Below, one piece after another: positions 28,112-37,051 of a DNA stretch of 64,000 nucleotides. The notes below the pieces were generated by a model. The model was not told the DNA's origin and did no database searches. It was given only the letters and a program-made list of their open reading frames with translations. Within the stretch, counting starts at the first letter, position 1; the number at the start of each line of letters is the position of its first letter. A program made the translations under genes and the position numbers. Source of the stretch: CAWEBF01 sp963807235 (lineage in GTDB: Bacteria > Acidobacteriota > Vicinamibacteria > Vicinamibacterales > UBA2999); contig CAWEBF010000003.1 of the NCBI GenBank assembly GCA_963807235.1, forward strand, positions 62,001-126,000, given 5' to 3'.

Positions 28112-28969
28112 ATGGTTGCGATGTCCAGACGGCTTGGTCGCGCGCTCATCGCGGTCCTCTCGTTGACCGCCGCGCCGGCGTTTGCGCAAGTCGATCTCTC
28201 TGGCGAATGGGCGCCGGTACGCGGTGAGGACAACACCGGCAACCCCGAACTGGGCGACTGGGTCGGCCTCCCGCTGAACGACGCCGCCCGTGCGCGGTCG
28301 TCGGCGTGGGACGCGTCGATCTACACGCTGCCCGAGTGGCAGTGCCGCCCCCACGGCAGCGCGTACATCTCTCGCGGCCCGTCGCAGCTGAAGATCTGGA
28401 AGGACGTGGATCCGGTGTCGCGCGACGTCACGTCGTGGCGGCTCGAGTGGCTCCGCTCGGTGGAGCGCCCGATCTACATGGACGGCCGCCCGCATCCCTC
28501 GCCCAACGCCGCCCACACGTGGGCAGGGTTCTCCACCGGTGAGTGGATCGGCGACACGCTGCGCGTGCGCGTCACGCACCTCAAGGAGGAATACCTCCGG
28601 CGCAACGGCGTCTTCCACAGCGACCAGATCGAAGTCACGCAGTACCTGATTCGCCGCGGCAACTACCTGACGTTCGTCGTGGTGACGTACGACCCCGTGT
28701 ATCTGACCGAGCCGCTGATTCGCAGCACCGAATACCAGCTGGCCGTGAACCAGCAGCTACCGCCGTATCCGTGCACGGTGGTCACCGAGATCGACAGGCC
28801 GAAGGGCGTCATCCCGCACTACCTGCCGAACACGAACAAGGACGTGGGCTGGTTCGCCAACCGCTACAAAGTCCCTCTGGACGTGGTGATGGGCGGCGCG
28901 GCGAACATGTATCCCGAGATCCGCTCGAAGATCCCGCGTTCGATGGGCGGCTTCGGCCCCGAGCCCTGA
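28112..28969 (+). CDS. Secreted protein of the GDTL uncharacterised family (285 aa)
   Basis: A signal peptide (LIAVLSLTAAPAFAQ) is followed by VDLSGEWAPV and a beta-rich body. The central IYMDGRPHPSP, GEWIGDTLRVRVTHL and EYLRRNGVFHSDQI match the layout of the proteins at 10911, 30163 and 42472, so these form one family. The ATG at 28112 has GGAG upstream; ATG 28121 is possible. It stands two bases before the MBL-fold gene, forming an operon 28112-30936. No enzymatic motif is visible; an extracytoplasmic binding or structural role is inferred. Confidence 0.75.
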   Translation: MVAMSRRLGRALIAVLSLTAAPAFAQVDLSGEWAPVRGEDNTGNPELGDWVGLPLNDAARARSSAWDASIYTLPEWQCRPHGSAYISRGPSQLKIWKDVDPVSRDVTSWRLEWLRSVERPIYMDGRPHPSPNAAHTWAGFSTGEWIGDTLRVRVTHLKEEYLRRNGVFHSDQIEVTQYLIRRGNYLTFVVVTYDPVYLTEPLIRSTEYQLAVNQQLPPYPCTVVTEIDRPKGVIPHYLPNTNKDVGWFANRYKVPLDVVMGGAANMYPEIRSKIPRSMGGFGPEP

Positions 28970-28971
28970 GT

Positions 28972-30160
28972 ATGGCGGCGTCACTCGAGACCTCACGGCG
29001 CGTCGGGCGCACGTGCGTCGCGCTGGCCGCGGCCTGCGTGGGCGCGTGGCCGCTCGCCGCTCAGCAAGGGCCCGTCCGCCCCAGCACGCACACCCGGGCG
29101 CCCATGCTGCCAGGGCCTGCCCAGGGCGAGGTCGAAGTGTTGCCGGTGCGCGGCAACATCTACGTGCTCTTCGGCGCCGGCAGCAACATCACCTTCTCGG
29201 TCGGATTCGACGGCGCGCTCCTGGTGGACGCCGGACGCCCCGAGATGGCCGACAAGGTAATTGCTGCAGTGCGCCGCACGCACGCGGAGTGGCTGGATCT
29301 GCAGCGGCCCAAGCCGCTCGGGTTCGGCGCCGAGACGCGCTCGTCGGTGGCCGACCGTGCCATTCCGGCGCCGCCCAAGCCGATTCGCTACATCGTGAAC
29401 ACACATGCCCACGCCGAGGCGCGTGGGCGCAAACGAGCGGCTGCGCAACGCGGGCCGCACGTTCACCGGGGGCAACGTCGCAGGCAACATTGCCGACGCC
29501 GGCGATGGCGCCGCCATCCTGGCGCACGAGAACGTGCTCAAGCGGCTGAGTGCGCCCGCCGACGGTAAGCCCTCGCCGCATCCCGACGCCCTTCCCACCG
29601 ACACGTACTACGTCGAGTCCTACAAGCTGAGCCACTTCTTCAACGGCGAGGGCATCCAGTTGATCAACGTTCCGGCCGCCCACAGCGACGGCGACTCGCT
29701 GGTGCACTTCCGCGGCAACGACGTCATCGCGCTCGGCGACATCATGTCCACGCGCACCTTCCCCGTGATCGACCTGGCCGCCGGCGGCAGCATCAACGGC
29801 ATCGTCGACGGGCTGAACCGCGTGCTGGATATGGCCATCTCCGAGTTCCGGCTCGAAGGCGGCACGATGATGGTGCCCGGCGAGGGGCGCGTCGTGGATT
29901 CGGGCGACGTGGCCTACTACCGCGACATGGTGACGATCATCCGCGACCGCGTCCTGGATCTGGTGAAGAAGGGACGGACGCTGGACGAGGTGAAGGCCGC
30001 GCGGCCGACGATCGACTATCCGCACTTCCAGACGACCACGGGCCCATGGACCACCGACATGTTCGTCGAGGCCGTCTACAAGAGCCTGGGCGGCGGCAAG
30101 GCCCCAGCCCCGCCAGTGCTCCCTCCGACGCCAGCGTCGCGTCCGGCGGGAAGGCGCTAG
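28972..30160 (+). CDS. Secreted MBL-fold metallo-hydrolase-like protein (one frameshift at the metal motif)
   Basis: A metallo-beta-lactamase-fold protein with signal peptide (CVGAWPLAAQ). Fold markers are NIYVLFGAGSNITFSVGFDGALLVDAG, the metal motif start VNTHAHA, VPAAHSDGDSLVHF and VIALGDIMSTRTFP. The frame shifts at 29415-29430 exactly after HAHA. The bases read as HAHAE then VGANERL, where the family normally has HxHxDH followed by xGxNE, so the Asp-His pair cannot be confirmed. ATG 28972 directly follows the preceding stop. Between two GDTL-family genes; substrate unknown. Confidence 0.78.
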
Positions 30161-30162
30161 CC

Positions 30163-30936
30163 GTGCGGAGTGCGGGCCTCGCCGGCGCACTGGTGCTGGC
30201 GATCGCGTGCAGCGGCGCGCGGCTGGCGCAGCAGGCTCCAGCCGCCGGCGCGTGCCGCCCACACCACGCGCCGCAGTCGCCGGTTGACCTGACGGGCCAG
30301 TGGGTGTCGCTCGTCACCGACGACTGGCGGTGGCGGATGGTCTCGCCGCCCAAGGGCGATGTGTTGTACCTGCCGGTGAACGAGGCCGGCCGCCGGATGG
30401 CGGAGCAATGGGACCCGGCGCGCGACGCGGCATCCGGGGAAGCCTGCCGCGCCTACGGCGCGGGCGGCATCCTGCACCTGCCTGGCCGGCTCCGCATTTC
30501 GTGGCAGGACGACACCACGCTGAAGCTCGAAACCGACACCGGCCAGCAGACGCGGCTCTTCTCCTTCGGCAACGCGGCGCAGCCGCCAGCCGAGGCCACG
30601 TTTCAGGGCTTCTCGCGCGCGGTGTGGGAGCTGCCGGGCGGCGGCGGGGGACGCGGACGAGGGCGGGGCGCGGCGGGTCCGCGGCCGGGCGCGTCGATGC
30701 GCGTGGCCACGACACGCATGAAGCTGGGCTACCTCCGCCGCAACGGCGTGCCTTACGGGCCGAATGCCACGATGACCGAGTGGTTCACCACGCTCAGCGA
30801 GCCCGATGGCAACACGTACCTGCTTGTGACCAAGATCCTCGAAGACGCGCAGTACCTGACCGCACCCTACGTGCGCTCGGTGCAGTTCAAGAAGGAGAAC
30901 GGCACCGGCGGGTGGAACCCCACACCCTGCCAGTAG
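30163..30936 (+). CDS. Secreted protein of the GDTL uncharacterised family (257 aa)
   Basis: Starts at GTG 30163 two bases after the MBL-fold stop. The signal peptide is LAGALVLAIACSGARLAQQ, with a possible lipobox IACS. The body opens VDLTGQWVSLVTDDWRWRM. Segments KLGYLRRNGVPYGPNATMTEWFTTL and YLLVTKILEDAQYLTAPYVRS parallel those of the 28112 protein, though the GDTL motif itself is replaced by DDTTLKLETDTG. A Gly/Arg-rich loop (GGGGGRGRGRG) interrupts the domain, as in the 10911 protein. Function unknown. Confidence 0.7.
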   Translation: MRSAGLAGALVLAIACSGARLAQQAPAAGACRPHHAPQSPVDLTGQWVSLVTDDWRWRMVSPPKGDVLYLPVNEAGRRMAEQWDPARDAASGEACRAYGAGGILHLPGRLRISWQDDTTLKLETDTGQQTRLFSFGNAAQPPAEATFQGFSRAVWELPGGGGGRGRGRGAAGPRPGASMRVATTRMKLGYLRRNGVPYGPNATMTEWFTTLSEPDGNTYLLVTKILEDAQYLTAPYVRSVQFKKENGTGGWNPTPCQ

Positions 30937-30966
30937 TCGCGCGGGAAACGGAAGGAACGAGACGCC

Positions 30967-31881
30967 ATGCGATTGTGTCGATTCGGTGAGGGCCGGCTGG
31001 GGCTGGTCGAGGGTGAAGCCGTCCGCGACGTCACGGCGGCGCTCGACGTGCTGCCGGCGGCACGGTACCCGTTTCCGCACCACGACGCGCTCATCGCCAA
31101 CCTCGACGCCGTGCGCGCGCGCGTGTCGCAGCTGGCGGCGTCGGCGCCCGTACTGCCGTTGGAGGGCCTGACGCTCCTCAGCCCGGTGGCGAACCCCGGC
31201 AAGATCGTCGCGGCGCCGGTGAACTACCAGAAGCACCTCGACGAGGTGCGGGACAACCCGGCGCTGCACAACAACACGACCGGTCACACGCTGACCATCC
31301 ACAACGCCGGCGTGTTCCTGAAGGCCACCAGTTCCCTGGTTGGAGCGGGGCAGGGCGTGGAGATCCGCATGCCGGACCGCCGCACTGACCACGAAATCGA
31401 GCTGGCGTTCGTCATCGGCCGCGAGGCGTCGCGCGTGCCGAAAGAACGGGCCCTCGAGTACGTGGCGGGCTACGCCATCGGTCTCGACATCACCATCCGC
31501 GGGACCGAGGACCGGAGCTTCAGGAAGTCGCCCGACAGCTACAGCGTGCTGGGCCCGTGGCTCGTCACCGCCGACGAGATCCCCGACCCCGGGGCGCTGG
31601 ACCTGGAGATCGCCGTCAACGGCGAGCGCCGGCAGCAGTCGAACACGCGCTATCTGATCCTGGGCGTCGCCGAGCTGGTGGAGCTGGCGTCGTCGATGTA
31701 CACGCTGCACCCCGGCGACGTGATTCTCACCGGCACGCCCGAAGGTGTGAGCCCGATCGAGCCTGGCGACCAGATCACGGCCACCATCCAGTCGATTGGG
31801 GCGATGCAGGTGGCGGTGCGCGCGGCCGCAGGTACGCGGGCGGCGGCGTCGGCCGGCACGGCTGCCGCGGCTGCGGGTTGA
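30967..31881 (+). CDS. FAH-fold hydrolase, candidate maleyl-/fumarylpyruvate hydrolase (304 aa)
   Basis: Member of the fumarylacetoacetase superfamily. NPGKIVAAPVNYQKHLDEV is the family opening, the metal ligands are in DHEIELAFVIGRE, and the body and end read YAIGLDITIRGTEDRSFRKS and TGTPEGVSPIEPGD. It directly precedes a gentisate-type dioxygenase and a maleate isomerase, so hydrolysis of the ring-cleavage product to pyruvate plus maleate (or fumarate) is the best reading. A GGAAGGA ribosome site precedes ATG 30967. The C-terminal 20 residues are an Ala-rich tail. Confidence 0.85.
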   Translation: MRLCRFGEGRLGLVEGEAVRDVTAALDVLPAARYPFPHHDALIANLDAVRARVSQLAASAPVLPLEGLTLLSPVANPGKIVAAPVNYQKHLDEVRDNPALHNNTTGHTLTIHNAGVFLKATSSLVGAGQGVEIRMPDRRTDHEIELAFVIGREASRVPKERALEYVAGYAIGLDITIRGTEDRSFRKSPDSYSVLGPWLVTADEIPDPGALDLEIAVNGERRQQSNTRYLILGVAELVELASSMYTLHPGDVILTGTPEGVSPIEPGDQITATIQSIGAMQVAVRAAAGTRAAASAGTAAAAAG

Positions 31882-31896
31882 GGAGCCTCGCTAGAC

Positions 31897-32960
31897 ATGG
31901 ACACGCCCACCGAAACTCCGTACTTCATCAAGCCCGAGGTCACGCCTGAGCGGCGGGAGTTCTACGACCGCATCGGCACCAGGGACGCGGCCCCGTTGTG
32001 GGAGGTGCTGACCACGATCATCCCGGCCAAGCCCTCGCCTCGTGTCGTGCCCGCGTTGTGGAAGTACGACGACATGCGGCCGCTGTTGATGGAAGCGGGC
32101 CGGCTCCTGACACCCAAGGAAGCCGAGCGCCGGGTCCTCATACTGGAGAACCCCGGTGCGAAGGGGCAATCCAGGGCCACCGGAAGCTTGTATGCCGGCC
32201 TGCAGCTGATCCTGCCGGGCGAGGTGGCGCACTGCCACCGTCACACGCAATCGGCGATTCGCTTCGTGCTCGAGTCTACGGGCGCGTATACAGCCGTGGA
32301 CGGCGAGCGGACCACCATGCACCCTGGCGATTTCATCCTCACGCCGGCGTGGACGTATCACGACCACGGCAACATGAGCGAGACGCCGACCATCTGGCTC
32401 GACGGGCTCGACATCCCGATGGTGAGCCTGTTCGACACCGGCTTCTTCGAGGCCTATCCCGGCGGCGTCCAGCCCAATGCGATTCCCGACGGCGATTCGT
32501 CGTCACGCTACGCGGCGAACATGCTGCCGGTGGACTTCGTGCCCACGCGGCCGTCGTCGCCCATCTTCAACTATCCCTACGCACGAAGCCGCGAGGCGCT
32601 GGCGTCGCTGGAGCGCAACGGGCCGGTGCACCCGAGCCACGGCCTGAAGATGCGCTTCGTGAACCCGGTGTCGGGGGGTACCCGTTGCCGACGATCGGCG
32701 CTTTCATGCAGCTCTTGCCCAACGGCTTTCGCGGAGAAGCCTACCGGCAGACCGACGGCGCCATTTACGCGGTGGTGGAAGGCCGCGGCCGCAGCACGAT
32801 TGCGGGCGCGGCGTTCGAGTGGGGTCCGCGCGACGTGTTCGTGGTGCCCTCGTGGGCCCCGGTTGCGCACGAAGCCGACGGCGAGGCCGTGCTCTTCAGC
32901 ATGTCGGACCGTCCCGCGCAGCAGGCCCTGGGCTTCTGGCGGGAGCAGGTGCCCGCATGA
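31897..32960 (+). CDS. Gentisate 1,2-dioxygenase-like bicupin (one frameshift)
   Basis: Fe(II) ring-cleavage enzyme of the gentisate/1-hydroxy-2-naphthoate dioxygenase family. The first cupin carries LILPGEVAHCHRHTQSA near residue 111 (two of the iron His) and LTPAWTYHDHGN (third His). The motif WLDGLDIPM and the second cupin (GEAYRQTDGAIYAVVEGRG, WAPVAHEADGEAVLF) complete the family pattern. One base is missing in a G-run near 32680, after which the protein resumes as YPLPTIGAFMQLL. About 354 residues. The stop overlaps the next ATG. Confidence 0.87.
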
Positions 32961-33706
32961 TGCGGCCGTACCGGATCGGCCAGATCGTTCCCAGCTCCAA
33001 CACCACCATGGAGACGGAGATCCCGGCCATCCTCCGCGCGCGCGAGGCAGTGGAGCCCGAGCGCTTCACCTTTCACTCCAGCCGCATGCGCATGAAGAAG
33101 GTGACCAGGGAAGAACTGGCGGCGATGGACGCGGACTCCGATCGCTGCGCGGCCGAATTGGCGGATGCCCGCATGGACGTGCTGGGCTACGCGTGCCTGG
33201 TGGCCATCATGGCGATGGGCAAGGGATACCACCGCGACTCGCAGCAGCGGCTGCACGAGGTGACGGTCCGGGAGGGCGGCGCCGCACCCGTGGTCACGAG
33301 CGCCGGAGCGCTGGTGGAAGGCTTGAAGGTGCTGAAGGCCAGGCGCATCGCGATGGTGGCGCCCTACATGAAGTCGCTGTGCACGATGGTGGCCGATTAC
33401 ATCGAGCACGAGGGGTTCGAGGTAACGGACCGTGTGGATCTGGAGATCCCGGACAACCTCGAGGTGGGCCGCCGAGATCCGCTGGCGCTGGTCGAGATCT
33501 ACAAGCGGCTGAAGCTGGACGGCGTGGACGTGCTGGTGGTGTCGTCGTGTGTGCAGATGCCGTCGCTGGCCGCGGTGCCCCTCGTCGAGAAGGAGTGCGG
33601 CATCCCGGTGGTCTCGGCGTCGGTTTGCACGGCCTATCAGATGCTCAAGGAACTGGGTCTCAAGCGCGTGGCGCCGAATGCCGGCGCGCTGCTTTCGGGA
33701 GCGTAA
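32957..33706 (+). CDS. Maleate cis-trans isomerase (Asp/Glu racemase family, 249 aa)
   Basis: Converts maleate to fumarate through a cysteine pair. The family start is RIGQIVPSSNTTMETEIP. The two catalytic cysteines are in GYACLVAIMA (near residue 80) and VVSSCVQMPSL (near 198). ATG 32957 overlaps the dioxygenase stop as ATGA; a second ATG follows at 32960. With the preceding hydrolase it would finish gentisate breakdown by making fumarate from maleate. Arylmalonate decarboxylase is a related alternative, but both cysteines favour isomerase. Confidence 0.85.
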   Translation: MMRPYRIGQIVPSSNTTMETEIPAILRAREAVEPERFTFHSSRMRMKKVTREELAAMDADSDRCAAELADARMDVLGYACLVAIMAMGKGYHRDSQQRLHEVTVREGGAAPVVTSAGALVEGLKVLKARRIAMVAPYMKSLCTMVADYIEHEGFEVTDRVDLEIPDNLEVGRRDPLALVEIYKRLKLDGVDVLVVSSCVQMPSLAAVPLVEKECGIPVVSASVCTAYQMLKELGLKRVAPNAGALLSGA

Positions 33707-33714
33707 CTAAAAAG

Positions 33715-33778
33715 TGGAATTGGGGTCGGGCTTAATTGGCCGCCGATGGACGGCCAATTAAGCCCGACCCCAATTCCA
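33715..33778. repeat. Palindromic repeat, 28-bp perfect arms
   Basis: 33715-33742 is the reverse complement of 33751-33778 with an 8-base loop. It shares GGAATTGGGGTCGGGC with the palindrome at 14236-14331. Confidence 0.85.
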
Positions 33779-33789
33779 AAAAAGAGGAC

Positions 33790-34278
33790 ATGGCTGAGAA
33801 CAAAACGAAAGCCACCGCCGGCAGCGTCGAGGCATTCCTGGACAGCGTCTCCAATGCCACGCGGCGCGAGGACGCCTACACCCTCGTGAAGATGTTGAAG
33901 AGCATCACGAGGCAGCCCCCGAAGATGTGGGGCCCGAGCATCGTCGGCTTCGGCTCCTACCACTACAAGTACGCCACGGGCCGCGAAGGCGACATGCCCA
34001 TGGCCGGGTTCTCGCCGCGCGCTGCGGCGATGACCGTCTACATCATGCGGGGCAACGCCCGCCACGACGACCTGATCGCGCGGCTGGGCAAGTGCAAGAC
34101 CAGCGTGTCGTGCCTCTACATCAACAAGCTCGCCGACGTGGACCTGGGCGTGTTGCGTGAACTGATGGCCGCGTCATATGAGCACCTCAAGACCCATGGG
34201 CTCCACGCCGAGGTCACCGAACGGGCCAGCAAGCCCCGGGCCGGCGCCTCGAAAAAGGCGCGCGCGGCCAAACGCTGA
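33790..34278 (+). CDS. DUF1801 domain protein (162 aa)
   Basis: Cytosolic protein of the YdhG/DUF1801 fold (frataxin-like). It shows VEAFLDSV, WGPSIVGFGSYHYKYATGRE, GFSPRAAAMTVYIM and LGKCKTSVSCLYINKLADVD. The role of the family is unknown. The C-terminus is basic (RAGASKKARAAKR). The ATG at 33790 begins right after the palindromic repeat, with AGAGG as a close ribosome site. It is followed eight bases later by an ankyrin protein gene. Confidence 0.85.
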   Translation: MAENKTKATAGSVEAFLDSVSNATRREDAYTLVKMLKSITRQPPKMWGPSIVGFGSYHYKYATGREGDMPMAGFSPRAAAMTVYIMRGNARHDDLIARLGKCKTSVSCLYINKLADVDLGVLRELMAASYEHLKTHGLHAEVTERASKPRAGASKKARAAKR

Positions 34279-34286
34279 GGGAACCG

Positions 34287-34976
34287 ATGCCGTCGACGCT
34301 GCTCGAACGCATCGCCGCAGGCCGCACCGACCTCATCTTCGACTACCTGGCGCTTGGGCACCCCGCCACCTCGACCGACAAGGACGGCGGGCGCTTGAGC
34401 GGGTTTTGCCTTTATTACGGTGATGTCAGCGCGTTGAAGCTGCTCCTCGAGCGGGGCGAAACGCTGGCGTCGCTGGGTCCCAACTTCGACCTGAACGGCG
34501 CGGCCTTCTTCGGGCACTGGAAGATGTGCGAGTTCCTGCTGGAAAGCGGCGCCGATCCGAACCACCCGCTGCCCGAGACCGCGGAAACGCCCCTTCACGC
34601 CGCGTTGTGCACGCGCCGGCGCACCGCTCGCGACCTGGTGATCCGCGTGCTGCTGGATCGCGGTGCAAATCCGAATGCGAGGACCACCCCGGGCGTAGAA
34701 ACCGGCAGCTTCATGCGCGACTGCCGCACCAAGGGCGAAACGCCGCTGCACCGCGCCGCCGCGTTCGGCGGGGAAGAGACGATCGAGATGCTGCTGGCGG
34801 CGGGCGCGTCGCGCGAGGCCCTGGACGCCAACGGCGATTCCCCGCTCTCGTGGGGCAGCTGGTACGCACGCCCGGACGCCATCCTCCGCAAACTTTGCTA
34901 CGGGTCGTTCTTCATACGGGACGGGCGCAAGAGCATGGACGCGTACACACTGGGCGAGCCAGCACGGAAAGGCTGA
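34287..34976 (+). CDS. Ankyrin-repeat protein (229 aa)
   Basis: About five ankyrin units can be read: ALKLLLERGETLASLG, AAFFGHWKMCEFLLESGADPN, ETPLHAALCTRR with IRVLLDRGANPNA, ETPLHRAAAFGGEETIEML and a final degenerate unit. No signal peptide, so probably a cytosolic binding protein. It starts eight bases after the DUF1801 stop, likely in one operon. Partner unknown. Confidence 0.85.
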   Translation: MPSTLLERIAAGRTDLIFDYLALGHPATSTDKDGGRLSGFCLYYGDVSALKLLLERGETLASLGPNFDLNGAAFFGHWKMCEFLLESGADPNHPLPETAETPLHAALCTRRRTARDLVIRVLLDRGANPNARTTPGVETGSFMRDCRTKGETPLHRAAAFGGEETIEMLLAAGASREALDANGDSPLSWGSWYARPDAILRKLCYGSFFIRDGRKSMDAYTLGEPARKG

Positions 34977-35007
34977 TGCGCGCGTGACCTGGGCTGTCAC
35001 GCCCCCG

Positions 35008-35013
35008 TAAGAT
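35008..35013 (+). promoter_or_regulatory. -10 box TAAGAT before the methyltransferase gene
   Basis: TAAGAT ends twelve bases before the GTG at 35026 with no ribosome site between, consistent with a very short leader. Confidence 0.4.
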
Positions 35014-35025
35014 AGTAGGGCCATC

Positions 35026-35775
35026 GTGACCACCCACGCGTTCGATCTCGGCCGGCTCGATGCCGTGCGCTGGCTGCAAACCCTGCCGTCGCAGTCGATT
35101 GACCTGCTCATCACCGATCCCGCCTACGAGTCGCTGGAGAAACACCGGGCCGTCGGGACGACGACGCGTCTGAAACACAGCAAGTCGTCCAGCAACGACT
35201 GGTTCCAGGTGTTCCCGAACGCCCGTTTCGCGGAGCTGTTCCAGCAGGCCTACCGGGTGCTGAAACGGGATACGCACCTGTACCTGTTCTGCGACGCGGA
35301 GACGATGTTCGTGGCCAAGCCCGAGGCCGAGCGCGCCGGGTTCAAGTTCTGGAAGCCGCTGGTGTGGGACAAGGCCACCATCGGCATGGGCTACCACTAC
35401 CGGGCGCGCTACGAGCTGATTCTGTTCTTCGAGAAGGGCAAACGGCGGCTGAACGACCTGGGCGTGGCCGATGTCATCTCCGTGCCGCGGATCCGCGGCG
35501 GGTATCCCGCCGAGAAGCCGCCGGAGGTGTCCGAAGTGCTGGTAAGCCAGAGCTCGCAGCCGCAGGAGGTCGTGGCCGACCCGTTCATGGGCTCCGGGAG
35601 CGTCGGCGTGGCCGCCCTCCGGTTGGGTCGCCGGTTCGTGGGCAACGACATCAACCCGGGCGCTGTGCAGTTGGCGCACGAACGGCTGCTGGAACTGGGG
35701 ACCGGGCAGGTGGCGGGCGTGTCGATCGTCGAAGGCCAGCCCGATCTGCTCGAGATCGCGGATTCACGGCCATGA
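35026..35775 (+). CDS. Beta-class DNA methyltransferase (N6-adenine or N4-cytosine, 249 aa)
   Basis: Site-specific DNA methylase. The catalytic motif IV is DPAY (DLLITDPAYESLEKHR), a variant of DPPY. The SAM-binding motif I comes late as ADPFMGSGSVGVAALRLGRRFVGNDI, which defines the beta order (catalytic motif first). An aromatic region LYLFCDAETM lies between. The GTG at 35026 follows a -10-like box. Its stop overlaps by four bases the ATG of a nuclease-fold gene, so it may be the modification half of a small restriction system. Confidence 0.85.
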   Translation: MTTHAFDLGRLDAVRWLQTLPSQSIDLLITDPAYESLEKHRAVGTTTRLKHSKSSSNDWFQVFPNARFAELFQQAYRVLKRDTHLYLFCDAETMFVAKPEAERAGFKFWKPLVWDKATIGMGYHYRARYELILFFEKGKRRLNDLGVADVISVPRIRGGYPAEKPPEVSEVLVSQSSQPQEVVADPFMGSGSVGVAALRLGRRFVGNDINPGAVQLAHERLLELGTGQVAGVSIVEGQPDLLEIADSRP

Positions 35776-36264
35776 CAGGCGCGGAATACGCCTCGGCCGT
35801 CGCCGACTACGTGGCGCGGCGGTTCGCAGGCCGGGATCTGACCGTCTATCGCGAAGTGAAGGTCGGCAAGACCATCATCGGGAAGAACCGGTCGATCGAC
35901 GTGTTCTGCGTCTGCGCCAAGACCAACAAGGCCTTCGCGATTGAGTGCAAGTAACCAGGACAGCCAGGGCACGGTGGACGAGAAAATCCCGTACGCGATC
36001 GACGACCTGAAGGCGCTGCCCATGGCAGGCTGCATCGCTTACGCGGGGGAGGGGTTTTCCGGAGGCGTGCTGCACATGCTGCAGGCGTCGCCCCACGCCG
36101 CCTACTGCCTGCCGGTTCATACGCTGTCGAAGCCGGACACGCGGGAGCTGGATCAGCTCCTGGCCGCCCACTTCGGCTGGTGGGACGTGCTCGTGGAAAA
36201 CAAACAGCCGGTGACGGTCGGAACCCGGCAGCCCACGTTGCTCGAGGACGAGCAACCCGTCTAG
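35772..36264 (+). CDS. PD-(D/E)XK nuclease-fold protein (one frameshift)
   Basis: Begins with the ATGA overlap of the DNA methyltransferase gene. The catalytic pattern is visible as the Asp in GKNRSIDVFCVCAK and the Glu-x-Lys of FAIECKYQDSQG. A single extra A near 35951 makes a premature TAA after ECK; without it the frame joins YQDSQGTVDEKIPYAIDDL and runs to 36264, about 163 residues. GGVLHMLQASPHAAYCLP and FGWWDVLVENKQPV have no motif I know. Likely a restriction or repair endonuclease coupled to the methylase. Confidence 0.68.
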
Positions 36265-36294
36265 CAGCCGCCGCGCGCGGGCATCGACGAGAAG

Positions 36295-36342
36295 CGGGCA
36301 CAGTTCGTGCCCAAAAGACAGAGGGTCGCCGGGGCGACCCTC
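36295..36342. terminator. Tandem hairpins between convergent genes
   Basis: The first stem is GGGCAC/GTGCCC (36297-36312), then CCAAAAGACA as in the 16115 repeat, then the stem GAGGGTCG (36321-36328) with CGACCCTC (36335-36342) and TTGTC. It can end transcription from both the nuclease gene and the PEP-CTERM gene. Confidence 0.65.
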
Positions 36343-36378
36343 TTGTCGTGCCGTTGTCGGCTGAACGACGAATTACGG

Positions 36379-36980
36379 CTATGACGAGCGCCGCCTCTGA
36401 CGGATGGCCACGGCCGCGAGGCCGCCACCGAGCAGGAGCAGCGAGATCGGCTCGGGCACCGCGTCATAGGACGTGGCCTGCAACTGGAGACCGATCGGCG
36501 CGGACACTGAGGACGAAAAGATCACCCGCGTAAAGGCGGCTCCGCCGGCCAGCCCTGTCAGGTCGAGCACCGCGAGGTTGGCGACGTGAGCCGGCACCGC
36601 GAAGCTACCGAGGCTCACGGCTCCGTTGAAAGCCTCGAACGAGTAGATGACGTTTCCGGCAGGCGACACGTCCCAGATGTTCGCCGTGACGTTGGTGACG
36701 GCCTGACCGTAGTCGATCGTCAGCGACTCCCCGAGGTCAAGAGAGTAAAAGGCCCCGCCGCCGACGACGCCAATGCCCCGGCTGGCCTCGAGGGAAGTCC
36801 CGATCGCCACGTTCGCCGAACCCGTGACGGTCGTACTCCCAGAACGATCGACGCAACGCCCGCAGCCCCGGTGTCCGCCAAGGTGAGGTAATCCACCAGG
36901 ATGGCCCCGGCCTGTGCCTTTCCGACGGACATGAGCCCGGCGACCAACCCCATCAATATCAACCGCGACATCTTGGACAT
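36379..36980 (-). CDS. PEP-CTERM sorted exported protein (one frameshift)
   Basis: Secreted protein carrying the C-terminal exosortase sorting signal: VPEP (YDAVPEPISLLLLGGG), a short membrane helix and the basic end RQRRRSS. The N-terminus is a signal peptide (MSRLILMGLVAGLMSVGKAQA). The middle is a Ser/Thr/Val-rich beta domain (STTVTGSANVAIG, SFEAFNGAVSLGSFAVPA). The frame shifts near 36840. ATG 36980 has the strong ribosome site GGGAGG. A sigma-54 promoter lies 56 bases upstream, as seen for genes of exosortase systems. No exosortase is in this window. Confidence 0.85.
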
Positions 36981-37035
36981 TGCGTAGCCCTCCCGTTTCC
37001 CACTGCCAAGCCGATGGCCAAACCGGGAACAAAGC

Positions 37036-37051
37036 TGCAAATGCGGAACCA
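37036..37051 (-). promoter_or_regulatory. Sigma-54 (RpoN) promoter of the PEP-CTERM gene
   Basis: Reads TGGTTCCGCATTTGCA on the minus strand: GG and GC separated by exactly ten bases, with TTGCA at -12. The start of transcription would fall near 37024, 44 bases before ATG 36980. The rest of the gap 36981-37288 shows only the GGGAGG ribosome sites of the two flanking genes. Confidence 0.7.
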
